Under the pieces are notes generated by a model that was not told the origin of the DNA, did not search any database, and was given only the letters and a program-made list of their open reading frames with translations. The position numbers and the translations under genes were made by a program. This document shows positions 25,638-34,644 of a DNA stretch of 64,000 nt, piece after piece. This stretch comes from Terriglobus saanensis SP1PR4 (lineage in GTDB: Bacteria > Acidobacteriota > Terriglobia > Terriglobales > Acidobacteriaceae): positions 2,542,001 to 2,606,000 of the forward strand of contig NC_014963.1 of assembly GCF_000179915.2 (NCBI RefSeq), read 5' to 3'. Position 1 is the stretch's first letter. Each line of letters starts with the position of its first letter.

Positions 25638-26900
25638 TTATACGTAGTGACGATCGATTTCGGACGGGATGTAGAGTTCCGCCTTCAACTGGGCGTTTAC
25701 TGTGGTAGAGGGCTTGTCCATGCACTTGACGAAAGCAGTCTGGAACTTCAGCATCTCGTCCTTGGTGCCGACGGTAACGCGAACGTAGGTCGGCATGATG
25801 GGCCACGAACGGCCGATCGCCACTTTCTCCGTCAGCATCTGCTTCGTGAAGTCGCTACCGGGACGCTTTACGTCCACCATGAACATGTTCGCCTGCGATC
25901 CAGGGATCGTCTTGTATCCGTGCTTGTCCAGGAACTCCATGCTCATGTCCAGGTTGTCGCGGTTCAGCTTGCGACGCAGGGGTACGAGGTCGGCATCCTT
26001 CAGGCTGGCTACGGCCATCGCCGCGGACATCATCGAAGCACTGGCCACGTTCTGAATGTGGAGGTAGGGCGAGACGGTGTTGAACTTCGCGAGGAGATCA
26101 GGACGTGCAATCGCAAAACCTGCGCGAATGCCAGCCATACCGTAGATCTTCGAGAAGGTTCGCATCACGATGACATCCTTATCGGCGGCAACCTGATCGA
26201 TGACCGACTCGTGCGTCGAGAAGTGATGGTAGGCCTCATCCACAATGACGACCGAACCAGCCGGCTTGTTCTGAATGAGCCAAAGAATGTCTTCCTTCGG
26301 CGTCATGGTGCCGGTAGGGTTATTCGGATTCACGATGTAGAAAGCGCCCGCGTTCGGGTTGGCAGCAAGCATCGCCTTCACGTCGTGCGCATAGGTGGCA
26401 GTGAGAGGAACCATCTTCAGCGGAGCCTTCATGGTCTTGGCAGCGCGAGGTCCCTGCTCATAGGAAGGATCGGCGCAGACGAGGCCCTTGTCCGGACCGA
26501 TGTTCGACATCAACGCCATATCCAGAGGTCCACCCGAACCCGGATAGAACTCAACGTAGCCTGGCTTCAGGCCGAACTGCTCGCTCAGAGTCTTGACGAC
26601 ATCCTGGCCAACCCCAACACGGTCATAACGTCCGCCCATCGGGGCGATCTTCATCATGTATTCCATCGCGGAATGCGCAGGTCCGAGAGGATTTTCGTTG
26701 GTCGAAATGATCACGGCATCGGGCGGAAGCTGGGGGCGCTCCATACGTTTGGTGCGCGGTGTGAAGGGGCTGGGCTCAGCGGCTTGGGCACGCAGTTCCG
26801 GGGTAAGACCCGAGATTGCGGCAGCGGCGGCGGCTCCTGCGCCAAAGAGGCGCACGAAGTTGCGGCGTGAAACTGAAGGGTTACAAGATCCGGTGCTCAT
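25638..26900 (-). CDS. Tat-exported PLP aminotransferase, HisC-like
   Basis: A 420-residue class I/II aminotransferase. A twin-arginine signal opens it (SRRNFVRLFGAGAAAAAAISG), so it is predicted to be exported folded with its PLP. Family motifs: STNENPLGP, NPNNPTGT (Asn that binds PLP O3'), VDEAYHHF (Asp) and RTFSKIYGMAGIRAG (Schiff-base Lys and conserved Arg). It resembles histidinol-phosphate aminotransferases, but export and lack of his neighbours argue for another substrate. AGAGGAG precedes the ATG, and a strong terminator follows the gene, so it is monocistronic. Reaction type confident; substrate unknown. Confidence 0.9.
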   Translation of the reverse strand: MSTGSCNPSVSRRNFVRLFGAGAAAAAAISGLTPELRAQAAEPSPFTPRTKRMERPQLPPDAVIISTNENPLGPAHSAMEYMMKIAPMGGRYDRVGVGQDVVKTLSEQFGLKPGYVEFYPGSGGPLDMALMSNIGPDKGLVCADPSYEQGPRAAKTMKAPLKMVPLTATYAHDVKAMLAANPNAGAFYIVNPNNPTGTMTPKEDILWLIQNKPAGSVVIVDEAYHHFSTHESVIDQVAADKDVIVMRTFSKIYGMAGIRAGFAIARPDLLAKFNTVSPYLHIQNVASASMMSAAMAVASLKDADLVPLRRKLNRDNLDMSMEFLDKHGYKTIPGSQANMFMVDVKRPGSDFTKQMLTEKVAIGRSWPIMPTYVRVTVGTKDEMLKFQTAFVKCMDKPSTTVNAQLKAELYIPSEIDRHYV

Positions 26901-27581
26901 AGTGACTCCTCTAAAAAGCGGTTTGGGAAAACAGATACACGACTGCTTGCGACAAGGCCTTTACGGATGCACAGCTGCGAACTCTTCGCTTCACTGCCAA
27001 GACTTGAACAAAACTTAAGGGTAAAGATGTGAAAGTGTTGTGTTCACTCTATTACCAAAATTCACTGAAATATCAGTAGCCCCTAACTTTATTTTTAGAG
27101 GCCAGCTCTAGTTTCCTGCACCATGTAGTCGACGATTGCCTCAGATCACCGGTTTCTGCCAAACCTTCAGTTGCCGGTCTGCGCCTCACCCTGTTTGCAA
27201 AATGTCCCGGATCGTATCCATATCCCTTTCAAGTCCTAGTTCCTGCAGACTGCTGCGTCGTTGAAAGCGAAGCCCTTGAGTCTCGACGGAATAGCTGGAG
27301 AAGCTGTCCGGTACTAAGCCAGAATGTGTGGAAGAAAGTACCGCGGCGAATTCACGATCCGAATTGCGGCCTCTCAAACTTCAATACCAACATGCACATG
27401 AGACCAAAGATAGGTTTGCCCGCACCACCTGCTGCAGGTCTTCGACGACAAGGGCCTAGCACTCGTCCGGGTAAATCTCTTACGTCCGCCAGACGAATCA
27501 TGTTCCGCCGCAGGTCGTAGAGGTGTCTCGTCACGGGATCAATGGTCTGAGACTCCTCTTCGATATCAAGCAGGAGAAGGG
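26901..27581. other. long intergenic region
   Basis: No convincing intact gene is visible in these 681 bases. The part next to 26900 must hold the promoter of the aminotransferase gene and is AT-rich (about 27000-27110). The right half contains broken minus-strand coding-like sequence, described separately. I see no tRNA, repeat or strong hairpin. Confidence 0.6.
27410..27580 (-). pseudogene. possible gene remnant, CorA-like by eye
   Basis: Reading down the minus strand from just after the RND pump stop, a frame gives LLLLDIEEESQTIDPVTRHL, continuing YDLRRNMIRLADVRDLPGRVLG; a second frame then gives ALVVEDLQQVVRANLSLVS before stops. The pattern of charged residues (IxPVxxxLYDLRRxxxRL) recalls the helical middle of CorA-type metal transporters, and the frame change suggests decay. 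No start codon or ribosome-binding site is evident and the match is by eye only. It could equally be chance open frame. Confidence 0.22.
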
Positions 27582-30500
27582 TTATACCAGGATCTCGGCA
27601 GACTCCTCTGTCTCTTCGACATAGCTTCCTTCAAAGAAGGCGTAGACGACTGGCAGCAAGAGAAGAGTCAGCGCTGTGGAGCTGACCAGGCCGCCGATGA
27701 CAACGATGGCCAGCGGGCGTTGAATTTCAGAGCCCGGACCGGTAGCGAAGAGAAATGGAACGAGGCCAAGAGCGGCCACCGTTGCGGTCATCATGACCGG
27801 CCGGAAGCGCATGCGCGTTCCTTCGCGAACGGCGTCTTCTGGCGAATGACCTTCCTGCCGCAGCTTGCGGATGTAAGAGACGAGCACCACACCGTTGAGC
27901 ACTGCCATTCCCCAGAGAGCGATGAAGCCCACAGACGCTGGCACGGAAAGATATTCACCTGAGATAAAAAGGCCGAGGATGCCGCCAATGGAGGCGAGCG
28001 GAAGCACCGTGATGATGAGCGCGGCGAATCGTACGGATTTGAAGAGCACGAAGAGCAGAAAAAAGATCGCCGCGATGGTGATGGGGACAATGATCATCAA
28101 GTGATGCAAAGCGCGTTCCATGTTGTGGAACTGCCCACCCCACTCGATGAAATAGCCAGAGGGAAGTTTGACCTGTTGATCTACTTTTCCTTGCAGTTCT
28201 TTGACATAGCCGCCGAGATCGCGGTTCTGCACGTTGACGCCCACCACAATACGGCGCTTGCCCATGCTGCGATTGATGAGCGCCGGGCCTTCGACGACCT
28301 TGATCGTGGCGAGATCCTTCAGCGAGATACGCGGGCCAGACGGAGCGCTGATTTGTAGTTCGCGGATATCTTCGACGCTATCGCGCAGGCTCTGCGGCAA
28401 ACGCACCACAGCAGCAAAGCGGCGTTCCCCTTCGTAGATGTCCGTTGCGGATTTTCCTGCGATGGCCATTTCGATCACGTCATTCACATCCGCGGCGTTC
28501 AGACCGTAGCGGGCGATTGCGCTGCGGTCGATGTCAATGGTTAGGTATTGCTGTCCTCCGACGCGGTCCACGCGAGTGTCCTGTGTGCCCTGGATGCCCG
28601 TGGCGACTTTAGCAATCTCGCTTGCTTTGGCTACGAGTACGTCGAGGTCATCTCCATAGAGCATGACGGCAACGTCGGCACGAACACCAGAGACCATCTC
28701 ATCGACGCGATCGCTGATGGGCTGTGACATGACCAGATTAATGCCCGGAAGCGATGTCAGTCGGGTACGAATCTGCTCTGCGATTCCGTCCTGCGTCATG
28801 CCGCGTGGCCGTTCGTCAAAGGGCGTCAATGAAGCGAGTACATCGGCTTCGTTGGGACCAGCGGGATCTGCTGGCGATTCGCCACGTCCTACGCGTGAGA
28901 CGACACTCTGCACGCCGGGCACCTGCAGCATAAGCCGCTGCATCTCGCGCTCCATTTTGAGCGACTCTTCTAGTGAGATGTTCGGCACACGATCTGCATT
29001 GGGAGAAAGTGTGCCTTCCTGCATCTCCGGAATAAACGACGTTCCGAGGAAAGGAAAGATCAGAAGTGCACCGACGAAGAGCGCTACGACGGTCAGCACG
29101 GTCGTCTTGCGATGATGGAGTGCCCATCCCAGCAGACGACTATAAGGTTTGCGCAATGTTCTTACGAGCCATGTATCGTCTTCCGAACCGCCCTTCAAGA
29201 GATACGAAGACAGTACGGGCGAGAGTGTAAGTGAGAGCACCAGCGAAATCGCAATCGCAATGGCGATGGTGTACGCGAGAGGCGCGAACATCTTGCCCTC
29301 CATACCTTCGAGCGTCATGAGCGGAAGGAAGACCAGGATGATGATGGTGACGCCTACGACTGTTGGCGTGGCGACTTCCTGTACCGCATTGAGGACGACC
29401 TGGAGTTTGCTCCATCTACCCAGATCGCCGTGTCCTGCGTGCCTTGCATGACTGAGTTTGCCGAAGACGTTTTCGACCACGACGACGGATCCATCCACCA
29501 TGAGGCCAATCGCGATGGCGAGACCTCCAAGAGACATGAGGTTTGCGGACAGACCAATCTGATTCATTACGAGGAAGGTCAGCAGAGGAGTCAGGAGAAG
29601 ATTCGCGCTGACGATCAGGCTCGAACGCAGGTCTCCAAGGAAGAGAAACAGAATTACTACGACGAGGACAACACCTTCGCCGAGAACTTCAGTGACGGTG
29701 TGGATCGCGGCATCTACGAGTTGTGAACGGTCGTAATACGGCACAATCTGGAGGCCGTCGGGGATCATGTGCTTGCTGTTGATCTGGGCTACGCGCTCCT
29801 TCACGCGGCCTACGATCTCCTTGGCGTTGCCACCGCTCGTCATGAGGACAACGCCGCCCACGGCTTCTGTCGCGCCGTTCTTGATCATTGCGCCCGCACG
29901 CACTTCAGTTCCAATGCGGACGTCGGCAACGTCGCGCATGTAGACCGGCGTACCACCACTCTCTTTCAGGACGATGTTGCGCAGATCATCCAGACCGCGC
30001 ACAAGGCCTACGCTGCGGATCAGATACTGTTCTGCGTGCTGCGGCAGGACCCCTCCCCCCGCGTTGGCATTGTTGCGGGAAAGTGCCTGGCGTACATCGT
30101 TGATGGTGAGGTTGTAGTAATGCAGCTTCTGCGGATCGACGAGGGTCTCGTACTGCTTCACAAATCCGCCGGTGGAGTTGATCTCCGCAACACCCGAGAT
30201 GGAGCGCAACAGAGGACGGACGACCCAGTCCTGCAAGGTACGCCGCTCGATTAACTCTTCGCGCGAAAGAGCGCGCTTCGTTTCGGCTTCACCGGGCAAT
30301 TCGAGAGTGTATTGGTAGACCTCGCCCAAGGCGTTTGTGATGGGACCGAGTACGGGTGTAACGCCTTCCGGCATGCGCTCGCGCAATTCGGCGAGGCGCT
30401 CGCTGACCATCTGGCGTTCGCGGTAGAGATCGCTCTCGTCCGTGAAGACCAGTGTTATGAGCGAGAGCCCTGGCTTGTTCAGAGAGCGCATGTCCGTCAT

Positions 30501-30734
30501 ACCCGGCAGGCCGGTCATCGCGATCTCAATGGGGATAGTGACAAATCGTTCTACTTCTTCCGGAGACTTCCCTGCTGCTTCCGTTGCGATCTGCACCTGC
30601 ACATTGGCGACATCGGGAAATGCATCGACCGAGAGCTGCTTTGCAGCGTTTACGCCAAAACCTGCAAGCACTACAGCTATGACCACAAGGATCAGGCGTT
30701 GCCGCAGCGCGACCGCCACGATGGACTGCAGCAT
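27582..30734 (-). CDS. heavy-metal efflux RND pump (CzcA/CusA family)
   Basis: A 1050-residue inner-membrane proton/metal antiporter. N-terminal helix 1 (LILVVIAVVLAGFGVNAAKQL) is followed by the first periplasmic domain (SVDAFPDVANVQVQIATEAAGKSPEEVERFVT), helices 2-6 with the helix-4 motif AIGLMVDGSVVVVEN (the Asp and Glu relay protons), then the duplicated second half. The helix-4 motif mixes features of CzcA (VDGAVVxVEN) and CusA (AIGxMVDAAI) types, so the metal cannot be assigned. Its ATG directly follows the stop of the adaptor gene, and with TolC and the adaptor it forms a complete tripartite efflux operon. Length is normal for the family. Confidence 0.93.
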   Translation of the reverse strand: MLQSIVAVALRQRLILVVIAVVLAGFGVNAAKQLSVDAFPDVANVQVQIATEAAGKSPEEVERFVTIPIEIAMTGLPGMTDMRSLNKPGLSLITLVFTDESDLYRERQMVSERLAELRERMPEGVTPVLGPITNALGEVYQYTLELPGEAETKRALSREELIERRTLQDWVVRPLLRSISGVAEINSTGGFVKQYETLVDPQKLHYYNLTINDVRQALSRNNANAGGGVLPQHAEQYLIRSVGLVRGLDDLRNIVLKESGGTPVYMRDVADVRIGTEVRAGAMIKNGATEAVGGVVLMTSGGNAKEIVGRVKERVAQINSKHMIPDGLQIVPYYDRSQLVDAAIHTVTEVLGEGVVLVVVILFLFLGDLRSSLIVSANLLLTPLLTFLVMNQIGLSANLMSLGGLAIAIGLMVDGSVVVVENVFGKLSHARHAGHGDLGRWSKLQVVLNAVQEVATPTVVGVTIIILVFLPLMTLEGMEGKMFAPLAYTIAIAIAISLVLSLTLSPVLSSYLLKGGSEDDTWLVRTLRKPYSRLLGWALHHRKTTVLTVVALFVGALLIFPFLGTSFIPEMQEGTLSPNADRVPNISLEESLKMEREMQRLMLQVPGVQSVVSRVGRGESPADPAGPNEADVLASLTPFDERPRGMTQDGIAEQIRTRLTSLPGINLVMSQPISDRVDEMVSGVRADVAVMLYGDDLDVLVAKASEIAKVATGIQGTQDTRVDRVGGQQYLTIDIDRSAIARYGLNAADVNDVIEMAIAGKSATDIYEGERRFAAVVRLPQSLRDSVEDIRELQISAPSGPRISLKDLATIKVVEGPALINRSMGKRRIVVGVNVQNRDLGGYVKELQGKVDQQVKLPSGYFIEWGGQFHNMERALHHLMIIVPITIAAIFFLLFVLFKSVRFAALIITVLPLASIGGILGLFISGEYLSVPASVGFIALWGMAVLNGVVLVSYIRKLRQEGHSPEDAVREGTRMRFRPVMMTATVAALGLVPFLFATGPGSEIQRPLAIVVIGGLVSSTALTLLLLPVVYAFFEGSYVEETEESAEILV

Positions 30735-31904
30735 CTACTGGCCTCCCTTGATCGCGTTCTGCTTTCGCTGATTATTGAGGTGGAAGGCTCCATCCGTCAC
30801 GATGCGCTCGTCGGCACGAACGCCGCCAAGCACAACGCGTCGATCATCTTGCTCCTCCCCCAACTGCACCTCACGCAGCAAATACTTCTGCGGCGCAATC
30901 TGTACAAAGACGTGATCACGATTGTCTTCGCGGACCGTGGCTGTGTTCGGTATGGTCAACTTTCTGTCCGCATGACCGGTGAAGATCATGCTGGCGAGTT
31001 CATCCGGCTTCAGACGTCCTTCCGTGTTCTTCATTTCCATACGGACCGCCACTGTTCGAGTGGCTGGATCGACAATGGGTGAAACGAAGGACAGACGTCC
31101 TGTGATTTCTTCCTGCGGCAGGGCAGGAATTTTTACGGTCACTTCCATGCCCTTGCGGAGCGTGCCTGCATCTTCCTCAGGCACGTTCGCTACGATCCAG
31201 ACGCTGGAGAGATCCGCGATGGTGAACGCAGGGTCGGATGGTTGCACCACTTGTCCGATGGTAATCTCGCGCTTCAATACCGTTCCACCTTTTGGCGTGA
31301 CGATGGGATAGTCCGCGCTCAGCTTACGGTTGGTCTCCAACTGATGAATCTGATTCTCCGTCATGCCCAGGCCGCGTAACTGGGTGCGATAGGAGGAGAC
31401 CTCTGTACTGGCCTGCAACTGTTCCGCACGCCGTCGTTCCAGCTCTGCGCGTCCGATGACGTCCGCTTCCACAAGCTGCTCCGCACGCTTGACGGATGCT
31501 GCTGCAAGTCCTTGTTGCGAGCCTGATTTGATCAGAGCTACCTGCGCATCGGAGAGGTCCGTGCTGTGCAGCATCGCCAGCGCCGTTCCGGCTTTTACAT
31601 TCTGCCCTTCAAAGACCAGCAGTCGCAGGATGCGGCCGGAGACGGGTGACCCCACGCGCGCAATGCGGCTGGCATCTGTCTCCACGTGCGCGGCCACCTG
31701 CATCAGGCCCGTCACGTTGCGCATCTCGGGCGAACCGAACTTCAGGTTTCCAGCGAGCGCAGGAGGAATGGTGACTTCATTGGGACCTACGTTCTGAGCA
31801 ACGGCGGATTCTTCCGGCTTCGCCTTGCATCCCTGCGCCACAAGAAGCGGCAGTACAAAAAGTATGACAGCGCATGCGCGTAAAACTTGATTTCGTATCG
31901 TCAT
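30735..31904 (-). CDS. RND efflux adaptor lipoprotein (CzcB-like)
   Basis: A 389-residue periplasmic adaptor with a lipoprotein signal (VILFVLPLLVAQGC), so it is probably anchored by lipid. The lipoyl domain halves (GSPVSGRILRLLVFEGQNVKAGTALAMLH and YPIVTPKGGTVLKREITIGQVV) flank a helical hairpin; a beta-barrel (SVWIVANVPEEDAGTLRKGMEVTVKI) and a membrane-proximal domain follow. It joins the CzcA-type pump to the TolC-like channel. Its start codon overlaps the TolC gene stop by one base (TAATG) and its stop touches the pump start, indicating strict co-translation. No His-rich or Met-rich metal-binding tail is seen. Confidence 0.92.
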   Translation of the reverse strand: MTIRNQVLRACAVILFVLPLLVAQGCKAKPEESAVAQNVGPNEVTIPPALAGNLKFGSPEMRNVTGLMQVAAHVETDASRIARVGSPVSGRILRLLVFEGQNVKAGTALAMLHSTDLSDAQVALIKSGSQQGLAAASVKRAEQLVEADVIGRAELERRRAEQLQASTEVSSYRTQLRGLGMTENQIHQLETNRKLSADYPIVTPKGGTVLKREITIGQVVQPSDPAFTIADLSSVWIVANVPEEDAGTLRKGMEVTVKIPALPQEEITGRLSFVSPIVDPATRTVAVRMEMKNTEGRLKPDELASMIFTGHADRKLTIPNTATVREDNRDHVFVQIAPQKYLLREVQLGEEQDDRRVVLGGVRADERIVTDGAFHLNNQRKQNAIKGGQ

Positions 31905-33238
31905 TAGGGCCTCGTTCCGGGCGCAACCGCACCAAGTTCTTCCAGATCCACCAGTGCAGACTGGCGCGCATATTGCGCGGCCAGCAGGTCACCGCGCACG
32001 CTTTGCAAAACGCGTTGCGCGTCCAGTACTTCCACGATGCCGCGCTCGCCGAAGCGGTACGCCGCCTTGGCGCCTTCTACCGCACTCTCCGCTGCGCGCA
32101 GTTCGCCACTCTCCAACGAGGTCGCCTGCTGATCTGCGAGTTGGTACTGCTCATACGCACGCTCGAGCGCAGAGATCAGCTCCAGTCGTCGCTGTGCCAA
32201 CAGAGCATTGGAGCGTGAGACGGCCGCCTGCGCTTCTCCAATCTGGCCACGTCGACGATCCCAGAGCGGAATCGGTACGGTGACACCGGCCCGCCAGAAA
32301 CGCAGATCCGGCTGATTTTCATATTCGGCAAAGGCCGTCGGTTGCGGAATGCGCAGGGCCTTTTCCCGGTCGAGCGATGCCTTCGAGGTCTGGATGTCAG
32401 CCTGCGACTGTCTTACCGCCGGGTGCATCTGCAGAACCGTCTCGCGCACCTGCGCAACGGGAACCAGAGTGATGCGTGGTTCCAGTTCGCCCTGCGGACT
32501 CAGCTGCGCATCCGCCGGTGCGGCGATTGCGACGCGCAGGAGTGCGATCGCATTGGCATATTCCAGCTGCGCGCTGCGCACGGCGAAGCCCGCACGGGCC
32601 AGTTCGGCCTCTGCACGCGTCAGTTCGAGACGCCCTTTTTCACCGACTCGAACTTCGAGTTCCACACGTCTTCGTAGGTCTTCGACCAGTTGCAGATTCT
32701 CCTGCGCATGTCCTATTTCCTCACGCCGTCGCAGCGCAGCGTAAAACGCATGCTTGACGTCCGCCACGACAGAAAGCGTCACACCCTGCTGGGCGAATTT
32801 GCTGCTGGAGATTCCGCCCACAGCAACGCGCTGACGCGCCGCACGCTCCGAAGGAACCTCGATGGCCTGATAAGCAGCGTAGTGCTGGAGTAGGCCGGGG
32901 ACGCCGGGCGTTGAAATGGGTCGCGCATACTGGCGACCTTGAAACACTTCGAGGCTTGGATTGGTATAGGCACGAGCAGTCTTTGCCGCAGCAGCCGAGC
33001 GGTCTGCATTGGCTGCGGCCTCTTGCAGGCGCGGGTTTCCGCGTTCCGCCATGGCAATGGCATCGACCAACGACAAAGGGATGGACGACTCAGAAACAGG
33101 AGCCACGGGCAAAGAAGCTACCGTGGTCTGCGCAAGCGCAGGCTGAACCGACAGGATTAAAGAGAAGAAGGCAAATTTACAAAGCGTCACGTAAGGTCTA
33201 AGGCAATCAGCAAGCCAAAAGACATAAGCAGGAAACAC
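31904..33238 (-). CDS. TolC-family outer-membrane efflux channel (CzcC-like)
   Basis: A protein of up to 444 residues with a signal peptide ending PALAQ and two repeated helical-barrel halves (SLVDAIAMAERGNPRLQEAAANADRSAAAAKTARAYTNPSL and a second TVLQMHPAVRQSQADIQTSKASLDREK), ending with FGERGIVEVLDAQRVLQSVRGDLLAAQ, all typical of CzcC-type channels. GTG 33238 is the longest start; an internal GTG giving VTLCKFAFFSLILSVQPALAQ would yield a more standard signal peptide. It leads the czcCBA-like operon, divergent from the histidine kinase gene. It forms the exit duct for metal ions pumped by the RND protein. Confidence 0.9.
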   Translation of the reverse strand: MFPAYVFWLADCLRPYVTLCKFAFFSLILSVQPALAQTTVASLPVAPVSESSIPLSLVDAIAMAERGNPRLQEAAANADRSAAAAKTARAYTNPSLEVFQGRQYARPISTPGVPGLLQHYAAYQAIEVPSERAARQRVAVGGISSSKFAQQGVTLSVVADVKHAFYAALRRREEIGHAQENLQLVEDLRRRVELEVRVGEKGRLELTRAEAELARAGFAVRSAQLEYANAIALLRVAIAAPADAQLSPQGELEPRITLVPVAQVRETVLQMHPAVRQSQADIQTSKASLDREKALRIPQPTAFAEYENQPDLRFWRAGVTVPIPLWDRRRGQIGEAQAAVSRSNALLAQRRLELISALERAYEQYQLADQQATSLESGELRAAESAVEGAKAAYRFGERGIVEVLDAQRVLQSVRGDLLAAQYARQSALVDLEELGAVAPGTRP

Positions 33239-33365
33239 GCACTTCTAGCGGCTTTCTATGAGAGTCGATACACGGCAGCTGTCCCATATGGAGCAGCGGT
33301 GTTCTGAATGGTTCACTCGATTGGGAGTGTCTGAAGAAAATTGCGCCGATTTCTGTGCGTTGCAC

Positions 33366-33382
33366 TTGGCGTTCAAATTGCT
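33366..33382 (+). promoter_or_regulatory. sigma-54 (-24/-12) promoter
   Basis: TTGGCGTTCAAATTGCT: TTGGC (GG at 33368-33369), ten bases, then TTGC (GC at 33380-33381), matching the invariant GG-N10-GC and most of the sigma-54 consensus. It would start a transcript near 33393, ahead of the histidine kinase gene whose partner regulator is itself a sigma-54 activator. This supports autoregulation. Confidence 0.6.
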
Positions 33383-33480
33383 TCCTCCCCTACAGGATGT
33401 CTTTCAGCCCCATCGTCGATTCACCGCCTCCCTTTCGTGTTGGAGAGACTGCTCCTTGGCCTCCGTGGGATGATGAAGAC

Positions 33481-34644
33481 ATGCCACTTCTCTCGGTGGG
33501 CCTACAATCCGCATTCCGCTCCGAGCGAGTTTCGCCCCTGCTCTCCCGGCGTCTCAAGATTGCGACGGTGGTCCTGCTCGTCATCACGCTCGCGTTTTTT
33601 ACCTGGGTGACGCCACCGCATGCAGAAGTCCTGCATAACATCCTGCATCACCTCAACATCCTGCCCTTCATGCTCGCCGGCCTGTTCTTTGGCTGGCGCG
33701 GCGCGTTGAAGACAATCCTTCTTGCTCTTGCACTGCAAGCACCCTCCATTCACCGCCACTGGCATCGAGCCCCTTTGGATGCGCAGGACCAGATCGTGGA
33801 ACTGAGCACCTTTGGCGCGGCTGGCATCATCGCCGGAGCGCTCGCGGACCGCGAACGGATGCAGCGCAAGAAAGTCGAAGCGACGAAGCGTGAACTGGAG
33901 AATGTGTACACCGAACTGCACCAGAACATCGAGCGCCTGAAGAAAACGGAGCGCCTCACCGCCGCGGGCCAACTCTCCGCCTCGCTCGCTCACGAAATTC
34001 GCAATCCTCTCGCGAGTATCAGCGGTGCCGCCGGAATTCTTACCCGTGGCCAGGCCTCTCCTGAGAGCCAGGCGGAGTGCCTCGACATCCTAACCAAGGA
34101 GTCGCAGCGGCTCAACAAACTTCTGACCAACTTCCTCACCTTTGCACGACCTCGTCTGCCGCGCTTCCAGGCTACTTTGCCCAGTGAGATGATTTACTCC
34201 GTCGCCGCTCTGGCGCAGCATGTTGCGGGTGAAAAGGGAGTGGCGCTCGAAGTGGAGACGTCATCCGACGCGCGAGAGATCGATTGCGATCCGGAGCAGA
34301 TCAAGCAGCTGCTCTTGAATCTTCTACTCAATGCCATCCAGGCTACGCCGAACGAGGGCACTGTCTTGATCCGCACGCACTTTATCGTCAAAGCACTTCA
34401 GGTTGAAGTTTGTGACGAAGGCAGTGGGATTGCGCCAGAGGAGCGTGACCGCATCTTCGAGCCCTTCTTTACGACGAAAGAGAACGGCACTGGCCTGGGT
34501 CTTGCGATTGCCGCGAACATCGCTTCACAACATGGCGGAACGCTTACTTGTCGTGCCAACATTGGCGGCGGCGCGATCTTCCGCATGGAACTTCCATGCA
34601 GCGAAGCAAAACCTCTCCCGAAACAAAACCTGGTGCAGGCATGA
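33481..34644 (+). CDS. membrane sensor histidine kinase, NtrB/ZraS type
   Basis: About 387 residues: two to three N-terminal membrane helices with an unusual His-rich segment (HAEVLHNILHHL and HRHWHRAP) that could bind metal, a coiled linker, the H-box (SLAHEIRNPLASI), N-box (LLLNLLLNAIQAT), G1 (DEGSGIAPEE), F-box (FEPFFTTK) and G2 (GTGLGLAIA). The open frame extends to 33355; ATG 33397 would place the start only a few bases after the predicted sigma-54 transcript start, so I prefer ATG 33481, where the membrane helix follows directly. The stop overlaps the regulator ATG (ATGA). It probably senses metal stress and controls the divergent efflux operon. Confidence 0.88.
   Translation: MPLLSVGLQSAFRSERVSPLLSRRLKIATVVLLVITLAFFTWVTPPHAEVLHNILHHLNILPFMLAGLFFGWRGALKTILLALALQAPSIHRHWHRAPLDAQDQIVELSTFGAAGIIAGALADRERMQRKKVEATKRELENVYTELHQNIERLKKTERLTAAGQLSASLAHEIRNPLASISGAAGILTRGQASPESQAECLDILTKESQRLNKLLTNFLTFARPRLPRFQATLPSEMIYSVAALAQHVAGEKGVALEVETSSDAREIDCDPEQIKQLLLNLLLNAIQATPNEGTVLIRTHFIVKALQVEVCDEGSGIAPEERDRIFEPFFTTKENGTGLGLAIAANIASQHGGTLTCRANIGGGAIFRMELPCSEAKPLPKQNLVQA

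Noticed and set aside
25647-26870. Long plus-strand open frame (407 codons) opposite the Tat aminotransferase gene
   Set aside because: It is the mirror of a strongly coding frame; the protein is rich in His, Arg and Val, with no known motif or ribosome-binding site, as expected for a shadow frame.
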